A DNA stretch of 64,000 bases from Phallusia mammillata (GCA_003260075.1 QLIY01000324.1:59275-123274), one strand, 5' to 3'. Numbered from the stretch's first letter, positions 26,174 through 39,651 are shown. Numbers and translations: made by a program. Notes: generated from the sequence alone by a model not told the origin.

Positions 26174-27666
26174 AATTTCTGCATATAGTTAACGATCAAG
26201 CTGACCAACAGAGTAACACATTCCTGCAACAAACAATAATAATTATAATTTATAAATAGAAAAAAGTGTACATTTTTTTAGTTTTGACCAAATACTTTAC
26301 ATTTAACCAAGTTGCATATAATGTGTATATTTAGATGAGTATTATTGTGAAAAGTATTAATGTAACACACTTTTTAAAACAATTATGCAAACTAAGTTTT
26401 GCATTCAGTTAAACTTATGTCATGCAGTTTGGTTCAATTTAACAGAATACTTTCCAACTGGTAGTTTACAATACAGATAGTGAACATGCAAAAGCCACAG
26501 TTCGCATAAAAGCACATTTAAAGTTGATCAATACACTTTTCACCAAATGCTTACTGTTAGAACAGGGGTGGGCAAACTACGGCCCGCGGGCCGCATGGGG
26601 GGGGGGGCATATATTTGGCATGTCTAAAGTGTAAATATTTTTAATGATTCGACCCACTGTGCATTTACAACTTCACGCAGGCACGCTAGCAAGTCACTAG
26701 CAAAACCTATCTATTCTGAGCTTAGTTTTTATTAACAGGGAATAGTTTCTTAAAGAACCAATGAGGGAAAGTTCTTTCCAAATGATCAAGGGATGAACAA
26801 GACAAAAATGGCTGAAAGGCCGTGCTTCACAACCATTCCAAGCATTAGAAGCACAAATTAATTGTTATTGCACAAAAGACAATCCACTAGCAAACCACTA
26901 GTCATATGTGTTTCGGGCGCCGTGTTCCTAATTTCAGACGCTGTGTTCCTAAAGCAATGAATCACATAAATGGGATCTTGAGTGGCATAGTGCTTTTGTA
27001 TAATAACAGCCAACGTTTAAAGACATATTTAGGGCTGCAAGGGCAATCAGATTTCCAGCGAATAACTGGTATTCAGTTATCACAATAAGAAGTATTTACA
27101 TAGAACACAATGTGACCTTAAAGGTCATTTGAAGTTTTCCACCTCTATGGCCACTAAGAGCTATGAAAATGCAGCAAAGGCTCTTGGTACTGAATGTTCT
27201 TATCATTAGTAAATGGAACAATGCCTTCATTTATGGTCCTCAATTTCTGGAAATATAGTAAACCTTGGTTCAATAGGATTTGGTTAATTTGGATCTTTAT
27301 CTAATTTGGACAAAATTTGAGGTACAATTCATTTGTATAAAGCTTAGGCTTTAACTAATCGACTTTGGTTAACCAGGATATTCAACAATCAGGGCATTTT
27401 TTTGCTCCAAGCAGGTCATGCTTAACCAGAGTTTAATGTACCACAAAATTTTGTTGCACAATCATGGAAAGCAAGCAAGACATTGCTACATCAACCCTTC
27501 AAAACAAGTGAGAAAATATATTGCAAAAAGTGTTATAAGGCACTTATCTAGAACAGTAGTGGTCAATTTCATAGTCCCCTCATAGTGTTTCCTCATAGTG
27601 TTTCATAGTCCCCTCATAGTGTTATATTTTTAAATCGTAAAAAGTGTACATTTTTTTAGTTTTAAC

Positions 27667-28176
27667 TAGTGATGTACCGAATCGGCTAAATTTCGATTCG
27701 GCCGAAACCGAATATCCGGCGGTTTTGCCGAATAAATTCGGCCGAATCAACCGAATCATTTATGACATCACGCGAAGTCGTACGCTACGCTTTTGACGTG
27801 AAAAAATGTCTATCTACCAGGCAGCCAGTGCAAAATAGTTGTGTTGTGTCCTTATTTCAGTTCTGTGGGGTTTAAAATTGCCATAAGCATGATTGGCAAC
27901 CTGCCAATGAATTACTATTTTTTTGACTACCGTGGGGAAAACGATAATGTGTTTAAAAAGATAAACATTGACGCAATTTTTGTTATGTTTGGGCTTTTGA
28001 AAGATTGCGTGGACCTTAATAAGCAGAAAAGACACGTTTAACGCTTTAAATTGGTGTTCGTAAAAGATTCGGTTTCGGCCAAATCGCAACAAATTATTCG
28101 GCCGAAACCGAATCTTTGCAAAAATGATCGATTCGGCCGAATAAATTCGGCAAACCGAATATTCGGTACATCTCTA
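27667..28176. mobile_element. hAT-type non-autonomous transposon, with empty site in the window
   Basis: It starts TAGTGATGTACCGAAT and ends ATTCGGTACATCTCTA, an inverted pair typical of hAT elements. It is flanked by an 8-bp duplication GTTTTAAC (27659-27666 and 28177-28184). The interior is packed with ATTCGGCCGAA-type motifs near both ends and has no transposase frame. The near-duplicate segment upstream has only one target copy, GTTTTGAC at 26281-26288, with the same flanks and no insertion. Confidence 0.92.
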
Positions 28177-29017
28177 GTTTTAACCAAATACTTTACATTT
28201 AACCAAGTTGCATATAATTTTACTGTGCATTTTTTACCCCCCCCCCCTAGTGGTTAACAAATACTTTTTGGCATGATTCATAAAAAGAGTCCTGGTCATT
28301 TCTGCACCCTAAAGTACACAAAGGAATTCCGTACTAATTTCGGCTTTGAATAGGTCGAATAGAGTAAACAAGAATCTGTAATCGTGAAAAACCTCAATAT
28401 AGACCAGTGATTCTCCAACTATATGCCGCGGTACACTGGTGTGCCGTGAGAGATTCCCTAGTATGCCACGAAATATCTCATAAGTGCAAACATTCCCTGT
28501 TTTTTTGGACTTCATGACCCCCCCCCCCATGTAACACACTTTTTAAAACAATTATGCAAACTAAGTTTTGCATTCATATAAACTTATGTCAAGCAGTTTT
28601 ATTCCATTTGACAGAATATTTTTCGCAAAAGCCACAGTACGCATAAAAGCACATTTAAAGTTGATCAATACACTTTTCACCAAACATGCTTACTTTTGGA
28701 ACATCAACCATCTACTAGGACTAGTGGTTAACAAATACTTTTTGGCATGATTCATAAAAAGAGTCCTGTACAGTCCTGCACCCTAAAGTACACAACTTAG
28801 GCAAAACATTATGTAATTCCCTAATGGTTTACACCAGTGGTTCCTTTCGCGGACCGTGGACCCCTAAAAGTAACTTTTGGGCTTCATGGTAACCCTGTAG
28901 GACATGTGGCCCCCTGAAAAATGTAAATGGCAATCTCATGCTGGAATTCTGTACTTATTTCGGCTTTAAATAGGTCATATAGAGTAAACAAGAATCGTGA
29001 AAAACCTCAATATAGAC

Positions 29018-29229
29018 CAGTGATTCTCAAACTGTATGCCATGGTACACTGGTGTGCTGTGAGAGATTCCCTAGTATGCCACGAAATATCTCATATTTTA
29101 AAGTGCAAACATTCCCTGTTTTTTTGGACTTCATGATGAAATTCAGGTGTACATGACAACATTTCAAAGCTCATATTTTTGTTATTGACAATGAAAAGCA
29201 TCCTTACCCACCACAATAAAGTTGAAAAT

Positions 29230-29270
<41 letters not shown>

Positions 29271-29374
29271 ACCATTTTATAACAACTTTTGTTATGTTTA
29301 CCTGCGAAGTGTGCCATGGAAGAAAAATTTAGTTCTTTCAAGTGCCACATGCTTAAAAAGTTTGAGAACCACTG
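29018..29374. mobile_element. hAT-like MITE with 8-bp target duplication
   Basis: The inverted ends CAGTGATTCTCAAACT and AGTTTGAGAACCACTG are flanked by ATATAGAC on both sides (29010-29017 and 29375-29382). A 40-base C tract (29231-29270) interrupts the interior. Partial copies lie at about 28401-28517, cut by a C run, and in 29650-29845. Confidence 0.85.
29231..29270 (+). repeat. 40-base poly-C tract
   Basis: The neighbouring duplicate reads GTTGAAAAATACCATTTTAT (29730 on) with no C run, so the tract is present in one copy and absent from the other. Nothing is duplicated at its edges. Confidence 0.9.
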
Positions 29375-29865
29375 ATATAGACAATTAGTTTGTAAAATAG
29401 TCGATTAAATTAGGGATTAAAGTTAAAAAATAATGGCTTTTAGTGGGTGTTTCTGGTGAATCTACACCTGTGGCCCCCACGGGGCCATGGGCCCTGGTTG
29501 AGAACAACTGGTTTGCACACAGAATTACTTAATAAACTGACAACCACTGCTTTGCTTTTAAACATAACATTTAGAATGAAACAAACAAACAATGGCAGAC
29601 TTTGTGATAATATAACTACATAATGCAAATGGTGGTAAACCCCCCCCCCATTCAGGTGTGCATGACAACATTTCAAAGCTCATATTTTTGTTATTGGCAA
29701 TGAAAAGCATCCTTACCCACCACAATAAAGTTGAAAAATACCATTTTATAACAACTTTTGTTATGTTTACCTGCGAAGTGTGCCACGAAAGAAAATTTTA
29801 GTTCTTTCAAGCGCCGCATGCTTAAAAAGTTTGAGAACCACTGATTTTGACAATAAGTATGTAAA

Positions 29866-29866
<1 letters not shown>

Positions 29867-29957
<91 letters not shown>
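29867..29957 (+). repeat. 91-base poly-C tract
   Basis: The longest homopolymer in the window. In the neighbouring copy (29383-29475) this position holds about 70 bases of ordinary sequence, so the tract replaces sequence rather than being a simple insertion. The flanks afterwards (GGGGCCATGG..CCCTGGTTGAGAAC) align again. Confidence 0.9.
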
Positions 29958-30364
29958 TGGAAGAACGCTCGTGGCCCCACTGGGGGGCCATGGACCCTGG
30001 TTGAGAACAACTGGTTTAAACACTCCAGAATTACTTAATAAACTGACAACCGCTGCTTTGCTTTTAAACATAACATTTAGAATAAAACAAACAAACAATG
30101 GCAGACTTTGATAATAAAACTACATAATGCAAGTGGTGGTAATAATAAACATTTGTGGTACATGGAGCTTCGTGTACTTATAAAAAGAACAGTAATAAAT
30201 TTCTAACCCTTTATTTTCTTCCTTCACATCCACTGATATGTTAATAGTTCTTATCATAGGCAGACATAGTACTCAAGTAGAAGTCCTAATATACAAAGCA
30301 AAGCGATTGGCTTAATCCATGATCTACCATGCCTTCATAGTTTGTGCAATTTATAAGGGAATTC

Positions 30365-30500
30365 CTGCAAAATAAGGTAACTTCAATGTGGATTGATAAG
30401 TTGCTGTAAAAAAGAGTATGATTAATGACCCCCCCCCCATAAGGGAATTCCTGCAAAATAAGGTAACTTCAATGTGGATTGATAAGAGTATGATTAATGG
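30365..30500 (+). repeat. Local duplication with 10-base C pad
   Basis: ATAAGGGAATTCCTGCAAAA and the next 60 bases occur before (from about 30353) and after (30439-30500) ten C (30429-30438). The two copies differ by an indel of about 13 bases (TTGCTGTAAAAAA). Confidence 0.8.
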
Positions 30501-31749
30501 GTGTCAGTTTAGTTCAAAAAGTTCAAAAATTTAGCTGTGTTTCAAACAAGTGTTTAGTAACAAATTATTGTTTTAGTTTAAAAAACAATATCCACTGACT
30601 TTAAAAAAATAATTTCATACTTTATGTCATGAGTTGGTTTGGGTCTCAAATCTTTCAGGAAGTCGTTTGAATTAAGTCCACATTAAGTTTGACAAGTACA
30701 ACCGTTGTATTGAATGGTGTCATGTTTAAAACAATTGTAGCGAAACATTTTGGCTTGAAAGTTTGTTATTTGCATCTGCGAGTGGTTACCGAGCTTGAGA
30801 TTCACATAGGGTAACCCCCCGAATATTGCCGCGCAAATGAAATATAGAAATAAAAATCCAAACCATGTTATGTTTTTTAATTAAAACCATTGTTTGGGTC
30901 AAAAAGAATTATGCAAATTCAAACAACATTAACGCATAATTTTAATTTATGAAAGTCAGTGCGAATTATGATCACTTATATTTAAAAAAAATTCGCATTC
31001 GAACGCAACCATCGATGTTGCGCGCCTAATCAACTAGCGTTTTCCCAAATGTTTTGGTGTTTTTGTTTCTGTTATGTAATTTCAATCATTAAACATTTCT
31101 CAACTTTGAATATTTTCTGGTATGTCAACATGAAGTGCAGGGAACAGTGATGCAATGTTGTTGAGTTTTACGCTTTAATTGCCACTGAACTCTTTTTATT
31201 AACTGTAGTTGTAGGAATTTCGTGGATTCATTTTGGGTTTTGACCAGCTTTTGATGTGTTTGCTTTCCCTGTTCACTTTGCATGTAAAAAAATAAATAAT
31301 TTGAACTAGATATTAAGCATGAGTATAACTGAACTTTTTGCTTGAGAAAAAAATGTAAAAACAGTAAAATACACTTTAATAGCCTCTTTTCCCACATGTG
31401 CTGGTCAATCCCATTTTTTCTTGTGAAATTAACTGACTAATTAGTTCAGCTTTGTTTTATGCTTAACCAGGCCACCCAGTCACATGAGGCAAGGGCTGTT
31501 TGTAAAACATGACAGACTTACTTGCCTTTATAAGCTAATGTGTGGCAGTTGTATGCAGTGTACTTAGTTCAGGCCCGTTTATTTTCTGTACTTTTATGTC
31601 TGCTGTACAGGAGGCAATAGTGGTTCCAGGCTTATGGTAATAATAGACACTGTGTCAACTTCATTCTGATGCTGGGGATAAACCAAGTGCAACTGCCATC
31701 ATTATTTTTGTAAATGGTTTTTTTTACTGCGCTTTTCCTCTTTCAGCAA

Positions 31750-34700
31750 CAAAAATGTTGTGTTAATTTTTACATTGCTTTAACCAAGTAAGCCACCATT
31801 GTCAAGTGTTGGAAGTGTAGTCAAGGGATCAAAAAAGATAAATGATTCAAGGTGCGTATTAATGTGAGATGCTGATTTGCTACCAAATGTAAATTTACTT
31901 TTATTTGAATTTTACGCACGTATGCACAATGACATAATAACACATGATGTTTTGCGACCCACAGTTAAAAAAGCTCTGCTATACGCAATAAGTAAAATCC
32001 AAATCAGCATTTTTCCACCGGTGGCCAAAATATTTGGTTTTAGCTTTTCCAATTGTTTAGTTCAGAAATACAAGCCCTAAAAACAAATGTTTGTAGTGGA
32101 TTACTCTGAAGGGGAATGACGCTGCGGTTCACCCATAGGCACCCTAAAAGTATTTTTTTAAACGGCTGTACTGACCAAAGTACATGATCTAGGAGTTCCA
32201 TGCTTTGTTAGTTGGTGCAATGTAAGGTATTCTAAATAATTTTCTAACTTTTAATTGGATTGATCCATTTTTCACCCCTTTAACCCCAAAATAATCGGTT
32301 TTATTTTTTCCAGTCCTTCAGGTCAGAAATGCAAGCCAGTTGTTTTTGCTAAACTTTATGCTTGCCGTGGGTTACTCATTTGATGTTCAATATTTTGGCT
32401 CCATAGCCAAATGGTTACCATTACAGCCCATAATATGTGTACACTAAAAAGCCCAAGGGAGTAATTCACTGGTTTACAATTGTGGCGATTTAATGCATAG
32501 CGAGAGATCGCTGCTTGACGCATGGGCAGATGTTGTGAGGCAGTATTCTTGATGATAAGACATCAGCACAGGAATGCTATGTAGTTTTATTAGGTTAGCA
32601 CACACATAATCAGTTTTTAGCGAAGGTTTTATAAAAATGTACCTTTGTTACAAAATTACCTTTGCTACAAAATATCTTCCTAATGTTAGTATCTGTAATA
32701 CTGTCTAGGTTTTCTAGGAAAACAACTGTTTCAAAACTGGCAAACATAGAGATTAAACTGTCAGATTGTCAGTATTATGGGTCCCCTTCCCTGAAGAGGA
32801 CACATATTGATTTTACTTAAATTGTTCGTTTTTTGTTCTTTTTCCCCCAAAGTTTGTCCGACTTGTTTTGCCATCAAAGGTTTGATGGATTTGGATGATA
32901 CTTACACAGATGGTAGATATAGTTGTGTAGATGTACATCCCACTTTGTTTGTGTTGATAACCCCAGTATTTAACCCGCTAGCTTTCTAAAATGTTTTTTT
33001 TTTCTTTCTAAAGTTTGTCTGACTCGTTTTGCCATCAAATGTTTAATAGATTTTTGGCTGAAACTTATACAGATGGTAGATATAGTTATGTAGATGTGCA
33101 TCCCCCTTTTTGTCTTCCCCCCCCCCTATTGTGTGATATCCATATCCTATGACCCAGCATATTTTATTGTTGAGCATTGTTTGCAACTTTATTAGGTAAT
33201 AACTTTTATTTGTGGTTACTGATAAAAGTTTCACAAAAACTATTTTTAGGCATATTTCATCAAGTTTTGCTTCAGTAGTAACCTTAGATTTTCAGATATT
33301 TTGCAGGAAGTCATTTTTTTGCAGGTTTCAATTATAAGTCCCCTTCCCTGAAGGCTGGTTTGTGTCTTGTGTTTAGTCAAGAAAGAGTGCTTTAAATTTA
33401 CGCAGATGCTAGTTATTGATCCTCCTGAAGTTTGACTCCAAATGACCCAGCAGTTCCCAACACAGGCCCTTAAAACATAAAACTCCCCCCCCCCTGTATA
33501 ACACAAGGTGATTTTTCTTTGTTGCTTACCAAATATGCTTAATTCATAAAAAAAATAAGTAAAATTTGCATTTGATTTTACCCATATATTGCCAGATTGC
33601 AGAAAAATAGCATCGGGCGCATTAATCTGCTCAAAAATACTAGTTAGACTTGTTTGCCAGGCAAGGCTCTCTGCGGGCCACACAACCTTTAATCATGGGC
33701 TGCATTTGGCCTGTGGGTCGCAGACTGTCCACCCCTGTTGTAGAGTGTGCCAACCCTGGTCAACCCTGTTAACCCTACTAGCCCCCAAAGTGTAAAACGA
33801 ATTTGTGTGCTGTTGGGCACCACAAACGAAAGTTTTCTGTGGAGCAATAGTGTTACAAGGACAACCAGTCGTTACTTGTGTTTGTGGGTTGCTTGGTGGA
33901 CGTTTTTGCTCCATGGCAGTTAGGAGGTTGTTGACAAACCTATGATGTCAGAAGCATTAATGGTTGTTGCTCAAAACACCTTTAGTGGTCAAGGTTTTAA
34001 ACATTGGCGGATTGGGCTCAAATTTTGCAGTACTATTGATTGAGTCAGTGAGGTTTCATATTTTTTTAGTTTGTGTGTCGAACCCCATTAGTAACCCTAC
34101 TAGCCCCCTAATATGGGTCATTTTGTAAACAGTGGCTGAAATTTGGACAACTTGTATAATTACCATAGGAGTTGATCATTGTGTTTAACCTTGTAGCACC
34201 AATTTCACCTCACTAGCCCCTTAAAATGGGTAAGTTTATTAAATTGGAATTGGCTAAAATTTAGGTAGCATGTGGAATATGATATTGGTAGATTTCGATT
34301 GATGTGCTTTACCTTGTAGCCCTAACATTTACTCAACTAACTCCCTAAAATGGGTTAATTTTCTAAACAACATTTAAATGGCCCCCCCCCCAGGATTTTC
34401 CATTTATAAATGTTGATTGTTGTGTTTTACCCTATAGCTTCAACATTTACCCCACCAACCCCCTAAAATAAGTGAATTTTTGAAAAACGTCGGAATGAAA
34501 TGAAATTTGTAAAGTTTATTAAACATACTGTTTTAAGTCCTCATTTTTGTGTTTTGCCCTGTAGCACCACAATTTAACCAACTGGCCCCTAAAATGGGTG
34601 CTCTTTTAACAATGTTCCAATTGAATGAAAATTGGACAGCTTGTAGAATTTGCTATTCATATGTGTCTATTTTTTGTTTTATCCCATTATACCACTATTT

Positions 34701-35050
34701 ACTCCTTTTTTTCTTCAAAAAAGAATGTTAAATATGAAATACTTCAAACAATATCTGGGTTAAATCTGATTTGTATAGTTTGTACTCTACATAGTATTAC
34801 TATTTACCCCATTGGTGTACTGTGTTTTACTTTACAACACCCTACTTTCTCATGGTTATCTCTTGAAATGCATTATTTTCAACTTGTATGTGTGGGAACC
34901 CATGAGTTTCTGCCTGCAGAAACAAGTAAGGTTTTAAAAGACGGTGACTAATATGAGACCCAATAAAAAATAACCATAGAAAATATATATATTAATGTTT
35001 AAAAATAGGTTATAGTGTGTGTGCAATGACAAAATGTGCTAAACCACCCT
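31750..35050 (+). repeat. Degenerate repeat family, longest copy
   Basis: Sections recur in the same order at 36650-38090 and 38640-38970, and in part at 1-420. Recognisable modules include CCCCTTCCCTGAAG (32783, 33340, 36718), CAGATGGTAGATATAGTT (32908, 33069, with a variant near 36830), a GGGCACCACAAAC module (33815, with variants near 36930 and 37045), and a series of units of about 110 bases between 34000 and 34620. These units share a CC(C)TAAAATGGGT..TGTAGC pattern. Ten-base C runs lie at 33117, 33485 and 34382. No coding frame is shared. Confidence 0.65.
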
Positions 35051-36649
35051 TCTAGTTTTTATGTTTTTTTACTACTATTGTAAATATGAGACAATGTAAT
35101 GTAAACAGAATGTGGATAAAACTTTTAAAGTTTAGATTGATGCTTTCTACTAATTTGTCCTTCTAAAAAAAGAATCTAAATGTAGAGAATTTGTAAACCT
35201 TTTTTACCATGACTATTTCGCATGAACACATGTGTTGGGACCCATTTGTTTTTGCTTACAAAAACAATCATGCGAGAATTATATAGTGTGTCGATCATAA
35301 ATCGATAAAAAAACTGTTTTGGTGAGCATTTTACGGGGGATTTCGTTGTTTGGTTTTTATTCTGTGATTAGAAGGCTAACCAGATATTTGTTTTGCAGAT
35401 TTAGGTGTTTTTATGTTCTAGAATCTAGATCAGGGCTACTCAAATGGATAGTCCTTGATAGTCTTTTAATTACGACTTCATGGGGTGCACATAGCGATAT
35501 CTCAGGGTACTGTGATGAGCCTAAAGTACTTCCAAAATCTGAAGTGGGGTCAGATTGTCCAATTGGCCCCCCACACAATTAACAAAACAGCGATTGTTTA
35601 TGCACAATTACATCTGTGATCTAAAAACCTGAATTTGAATCATTGCCACAAGTAATTCTGCAAAACCAGATAAAATGTGTTTTGCATGACTTTGTGCCAT
35701 GGGCGCAACTAGAGGTGCAGGTTCGTCGGCATGCCAGGTCCCTTTTCTATCGGCGTTATTGCGTATAACGGCTCTCGTACAGCACCGAAAACACGTTCAT
35801 TTACATCAAAGCTAAAAATAACTTTCAAATGACGGGACAAGGCGCCGATACAGCAGTAAATCGCTTCATCGGCATGTATTGCGATGGTAACAACGAAGTT
35901 TCTGCAATGTACTTATGCAACAACCTAAATAACCACAACAACGATCTTTGTTGGAACTTGAAAACGTATTTGCATGTAAGCACACAAAATAAAATGTTTA
36001 TCGGCGTGGAGCTTCAGCCAAAAATCTTTCAACAACTTGTTTGTAATTTACAGTTCCTGGTCCGCTATCCAAAACAGACTTTTGAAAAAAACAATGTTAT
36101 TTTCTTCATTTTCTTAGATGGACAAGACATTATTATCGAATTTACTTGGTTTCCACTCCAACTTGATGCCTCTGACGTAAATATGCACAAGGAATGATCA
36201 CGAGAAACTTACACATAATATGGTACAGCACTAGTCGACAGATTGAAAGATTAACGTGTAAACACCAATGCACCAAACCTTTGTTAGGATTTCCTGCCAC
36301 ATAACGCCTTATAACTTGGTGTAGCTGTGGCGTGTTCAGACATCATCCTCCAATTGGGCCCTTCCCTTTTCGGGGCCTTATAAATTTTTACCTTTGCCCA
36401 GCTATAGTTTTTGTCCTGCTATGTTTTCTTTTTTCAACCAAAGTGAACTTAACCCCTGTGGTGCTTGCCACTGTACGATCTTTGGCATGTTTTCTGATTA
36501 AACAAAGTGTACCAAATATTGTGGAATCAAAATCGTTAACATTAGTCTTCAGTGGTATTATCTACACATATCTGCAAGGAGGTGAGAACCACTGCTCTAA
36601 ATGTTGAAATATAAAACACTAAACAGTCTAACCCTAACATTTACAATGC

Positions 36650-38090
36650 TTACAGAATAGCACCTAGAAAATTGTAAATTAACATCTTTACAGTTGTTTT
36701 TAGTTAATTATAGGTCCCCTTCCCTGAAGGGGATGTATCTTGATTTCATTCTGTTTTTTTCTCTGGTTAAGTTTTCCATGCACTTTTGGCATGAAATCTT
36801 TTTTGGATTTCGGTGAAATAATCACATATGATAGATATAGTTATGCAGATGTGTCATCTGCTTCGTTTGACTTATACCAGTATTTACCCTGCTAGACCCC
36901 GAAGTATGAAACGTTTTGTATGTTGCCGTGCACCACAAACAGAATATTTCTGTGATGTAATAGTATAATAAAGGCAACAAAGTATATGGTACTCTTTTAC
37001 TTGGCCCCCCCCCCAGACCCCGAAGTATGAAACGTTTTGTATGTTGCCGTGCACCACAAACAAAATATTTCTGTGATATAATAGTATAATAAAGGCAACA
37101 AAGTATATGGTACTCTTTTACTTGAGACTGGTGGACTTTTTGCAAATGCCAGTAACAGGGTTGTTAACAGCCATTTGACATCAGAAGCATTAACAAATGT
37201 TGCTAATAACACCTCTAGTGGTCAGAATTTTGAACATTGGCAGATTTGGATACACTTTTACATGACTGTTGATTGGGTCATTGTGGTTTCCTATTTTATA
37301 CTTTTGGGTGTAGAATCAGTTGACCTACTAACCCCATAAGATGGGTGAGTTTTTGTAAACAATTTCAGAATGAAATTTGGACAGCTTGTAGAATTTGTTG
37401 TTTATAGGTTTCAACTGTTGTGTTTGACCCTGTAACCCCAATATTTACCCCTCTATATCCTTAAGTTTTTTAAACAGTGTCGGATTTGGCTGAAATTGGT
37501 ATAGCTTGTAGAATGTGCCATTTATAGGTATCAATTGTTGTGCTTTACCCTGTAACCCCACCATATACCCCATTAACCCCTAAAATGGGTAAAATTTGTA
37601 AACAATGTTGAAACTGGATGAAATTTAGGTGTCGATTGTTAAGTTTTACCATATAGCTTTAACATTTCCCCCACCAGCCCCTTGAAATGGGCGAGTTTTT
37701 TTCAACGGTGTCAGAATTTAAGGAAATTTGGACAGCTTGTACAATTTGCCATTTACATGTATCGATTGTTGTGTTTTACTTTATTTTGTCACTTTTTACC
37801 CCTTCTCCTATAAATAGAACACTAAATGGGACAAACTTCAAACAATGTCTCAATTGAATCAGATTTGCATAGTTGTACTTTTAATAACATGATTTTTTAA
37901 GCCAAGAACTGATCAAAGTGTTTTACCTTACAACACCAAAGTTGCTGATGGTTATCTCTTAAAATGCATTGATTTTTCTCTTGCATGTGTGGGGGACCCA
38001 TGTGTTTTTGCCTGCAGAAACAACTAAGGTTATAAAAGATTGTAAATAATATGCGACCCATTTTAAATTAAGTACAGGGAAAATATTAAC
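36650..38090 (+). repeat. Degenerate repeat family, second copy
   Basis: Same module order as 32780-35050 but with a different number of units of about 110 bases. A subsegment (about 36895-37004) is repeated at 37015-37125 after ten C (37005-37014), the usual pad arrangement. Confidence 0.65.
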
Positions 38091-38116
38091 AGTTCAAAAT
38101 ACTGTATGTGCTAGGG

Positions 38117-38545
38117 CAGTGTTTCCCAACCTATGGGTCACAACCCAAAGTTGGGTTGCCTGAAATTTTGTCGTCTGTTGTTGTGACAATAAGAGCATGT
38201 ACTTTTTGAGTACGATTCGCAGTGTTATTTATTTTTGCCCGGCAATAAATGGTTGCCAAAAAACAATTTTGTGACAACTTTGCATGATAATGGTAAATTC
38301 TATTTGTGACATCATAAGTGATGTGTTTGTTTGATCACTGTTGAGCGATGTCTGGCTGATAACCAAATAGCGGTAAAATTTGGGCTAAATGGAAACTGGC
38401 ACAGTAATTTTCAGAAAGCTTTCATGATTACAGACAAAAATACAACCAAAATAGTATGAATTCATGTCCATGGGTTGCGAGAAACCTACAAAACAAAACT
38501 TTTGGAAGTATTTGGGTCATGTCAAAAAAAGGTTGGGAACCACTG
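38117..38545. mobile_element. hAT-like MITE
   Basis: The ends CAGTGTTTCCCAACCT and AGGTTGGGAACCACTG are inverted. The target duplications TGCTAGGG (38109-38116) and TGCTAGGA (38546-38553) differ at one base. It inserted into the degenerate repeat family. A loose end of a related element is at 40163-40178 (AGGTTGGGAACCACTG). Confidence 0.8.
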
Positions 38546-39468
38546 TGCTAGGACACCCTTCTAGTTAACACTGATGTAATACTGTAGTTTGTTTTTATTA
38601 ATGATTAAATAAATTATGCCCTGCTTTTAAACTACTCTTTGCATTTCAGACCATGAATCTACTCAACTCACTGAACATTGGTACAAGAAGGAATAAAAAA
38701 GTGAATCATTTCACAAATCAACTGCTATCTCCAAACAGAGGAAACAACGCTGGGATTAAGTTTTACCCCCCAAAAAAAACACATGTGGAGTATAGGGACC
38801 ACCACATAACCTAGTGAACTGCCATTGTCAAGTATTAGAAATGTAGTCAAGAAATAAAAAAAAGATAAATATTTTGCTGTCTGATATTTTACTACATTTA
38901 AGGTATGTTTTATTGTGAGATGCTGATTTAATGCAAAATCACTTTTGTTTGAATTTTTAGGCATTACTATTGAACATGAAACTACTCAACTCACTAAACC
39001 TTGGTGCAAGATGGACCAAGAAAAAGGAAATTGTTTCAATTCCCTGTTTCAAGTCATCATTAAATGTGCAACTAACACACATCATTTTAGTGCATGTTTT
39101 TTTCTTCTAATTATTGCATTGTATTGGAGCCAATTCCATTTGTTTTATGGGTTGGAGGTATATATCATTTATCTCTTTCAAATCAAAAAAATATTGTTTG
39201 GCTATCATGAAAATGCATTTTAAAAGATATATGTGACTTAACCAGCTCTTCCACAAAATTGTTGTGCTCTGGTGGACCATCTTTCATTTGAACTTCTTAC
39301 TTGCAACTTATTTTCTACTACTGTGCTTGTCTATTGTTCGATCTCTAAAAACATCCATAGTAATCTGTTTACACATAGTTTTGGTGTTAAGAAATTTGAT
39401 AATATTGTTTTTCTATTTGTTAGTTTATTCGTTAATTCTAAATCATTTGCTCATTTATCACCGTATAG

Positions 39469-39651
39469 CCAGTGGTGGTATTCAATTTTTTTGTCAGCCG
39501 GTTCTATCACAAAAGTCAGATTTTTCAGGCGGTTCTGTTATAAAAAGTCCATTGACAGTAACCAGTAATGCTAACAGGTTCGCTGATCTCATAAAATTTG
39601 GTGAGACGGTTCTATAGAACTGGTGGGAACCGGCTGAATCCCACCACTGCT
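39469..39651. mobile_element. MITE copy of the CCGGTTCTATCA family
   Basis: It starts CCAGTGGTGGTATTCA and ends TGAATCCCACCACTGCT. It is about 183 bases long and closely related to 61161-61350. The flanks share TATAG but a full 8-bp target duplication is not clear. Confidence 0.8.

Larger units (their letters stand above)
25484..28800 (+). repeat. Stacked near-duplicate segments
   Basis: 25490-25745 reappears at 26613-26865. 25760-26150 reappears at 27205-27580. 26360-26560 reappears in part at 28529-28690. 28247-28517 reappears in altered form at 28721-29140. Runs of G at 26597-26607 and C at 28237-28247 and 28518-28528 mark the joins, and the run changes from G to C inside this interval. 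Copies differ by SNPs, indels and one transposon insertion. The start of another hAT-like element (CAGGGGTGGGCAAAC, 26574 on) is cut off by the G run. Confidence 0.75.

Noticed and set aside
29691..30098. Open frames encoding long poly-glycine or poly-proline (also at 746-984, 25013-25219, 29179-29388)
   Set aside because: These are translations of the G/C homopolymer tracts. They lack splice context and any other domain.
33246..33683. 145-codon minus-strand open frame
   Set aside because: It crosses a ten-C run and repeat-family DNA and ends in a hAT-like terminus. No support as a gene.
35829..36197. 122-codon plus-strand open frame
   Set aside because: No domain, no splice sites and no homologous frame in the neighbouring repeat copies. 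It is probably chance.
39264..39617. 117-codon frame rich in Leu, Ile and Phe resembling a membrane protein
   Set aside because: AT-rich composition gives such frames by chance, and the 3' part runs into the MITE at 39469-39651.
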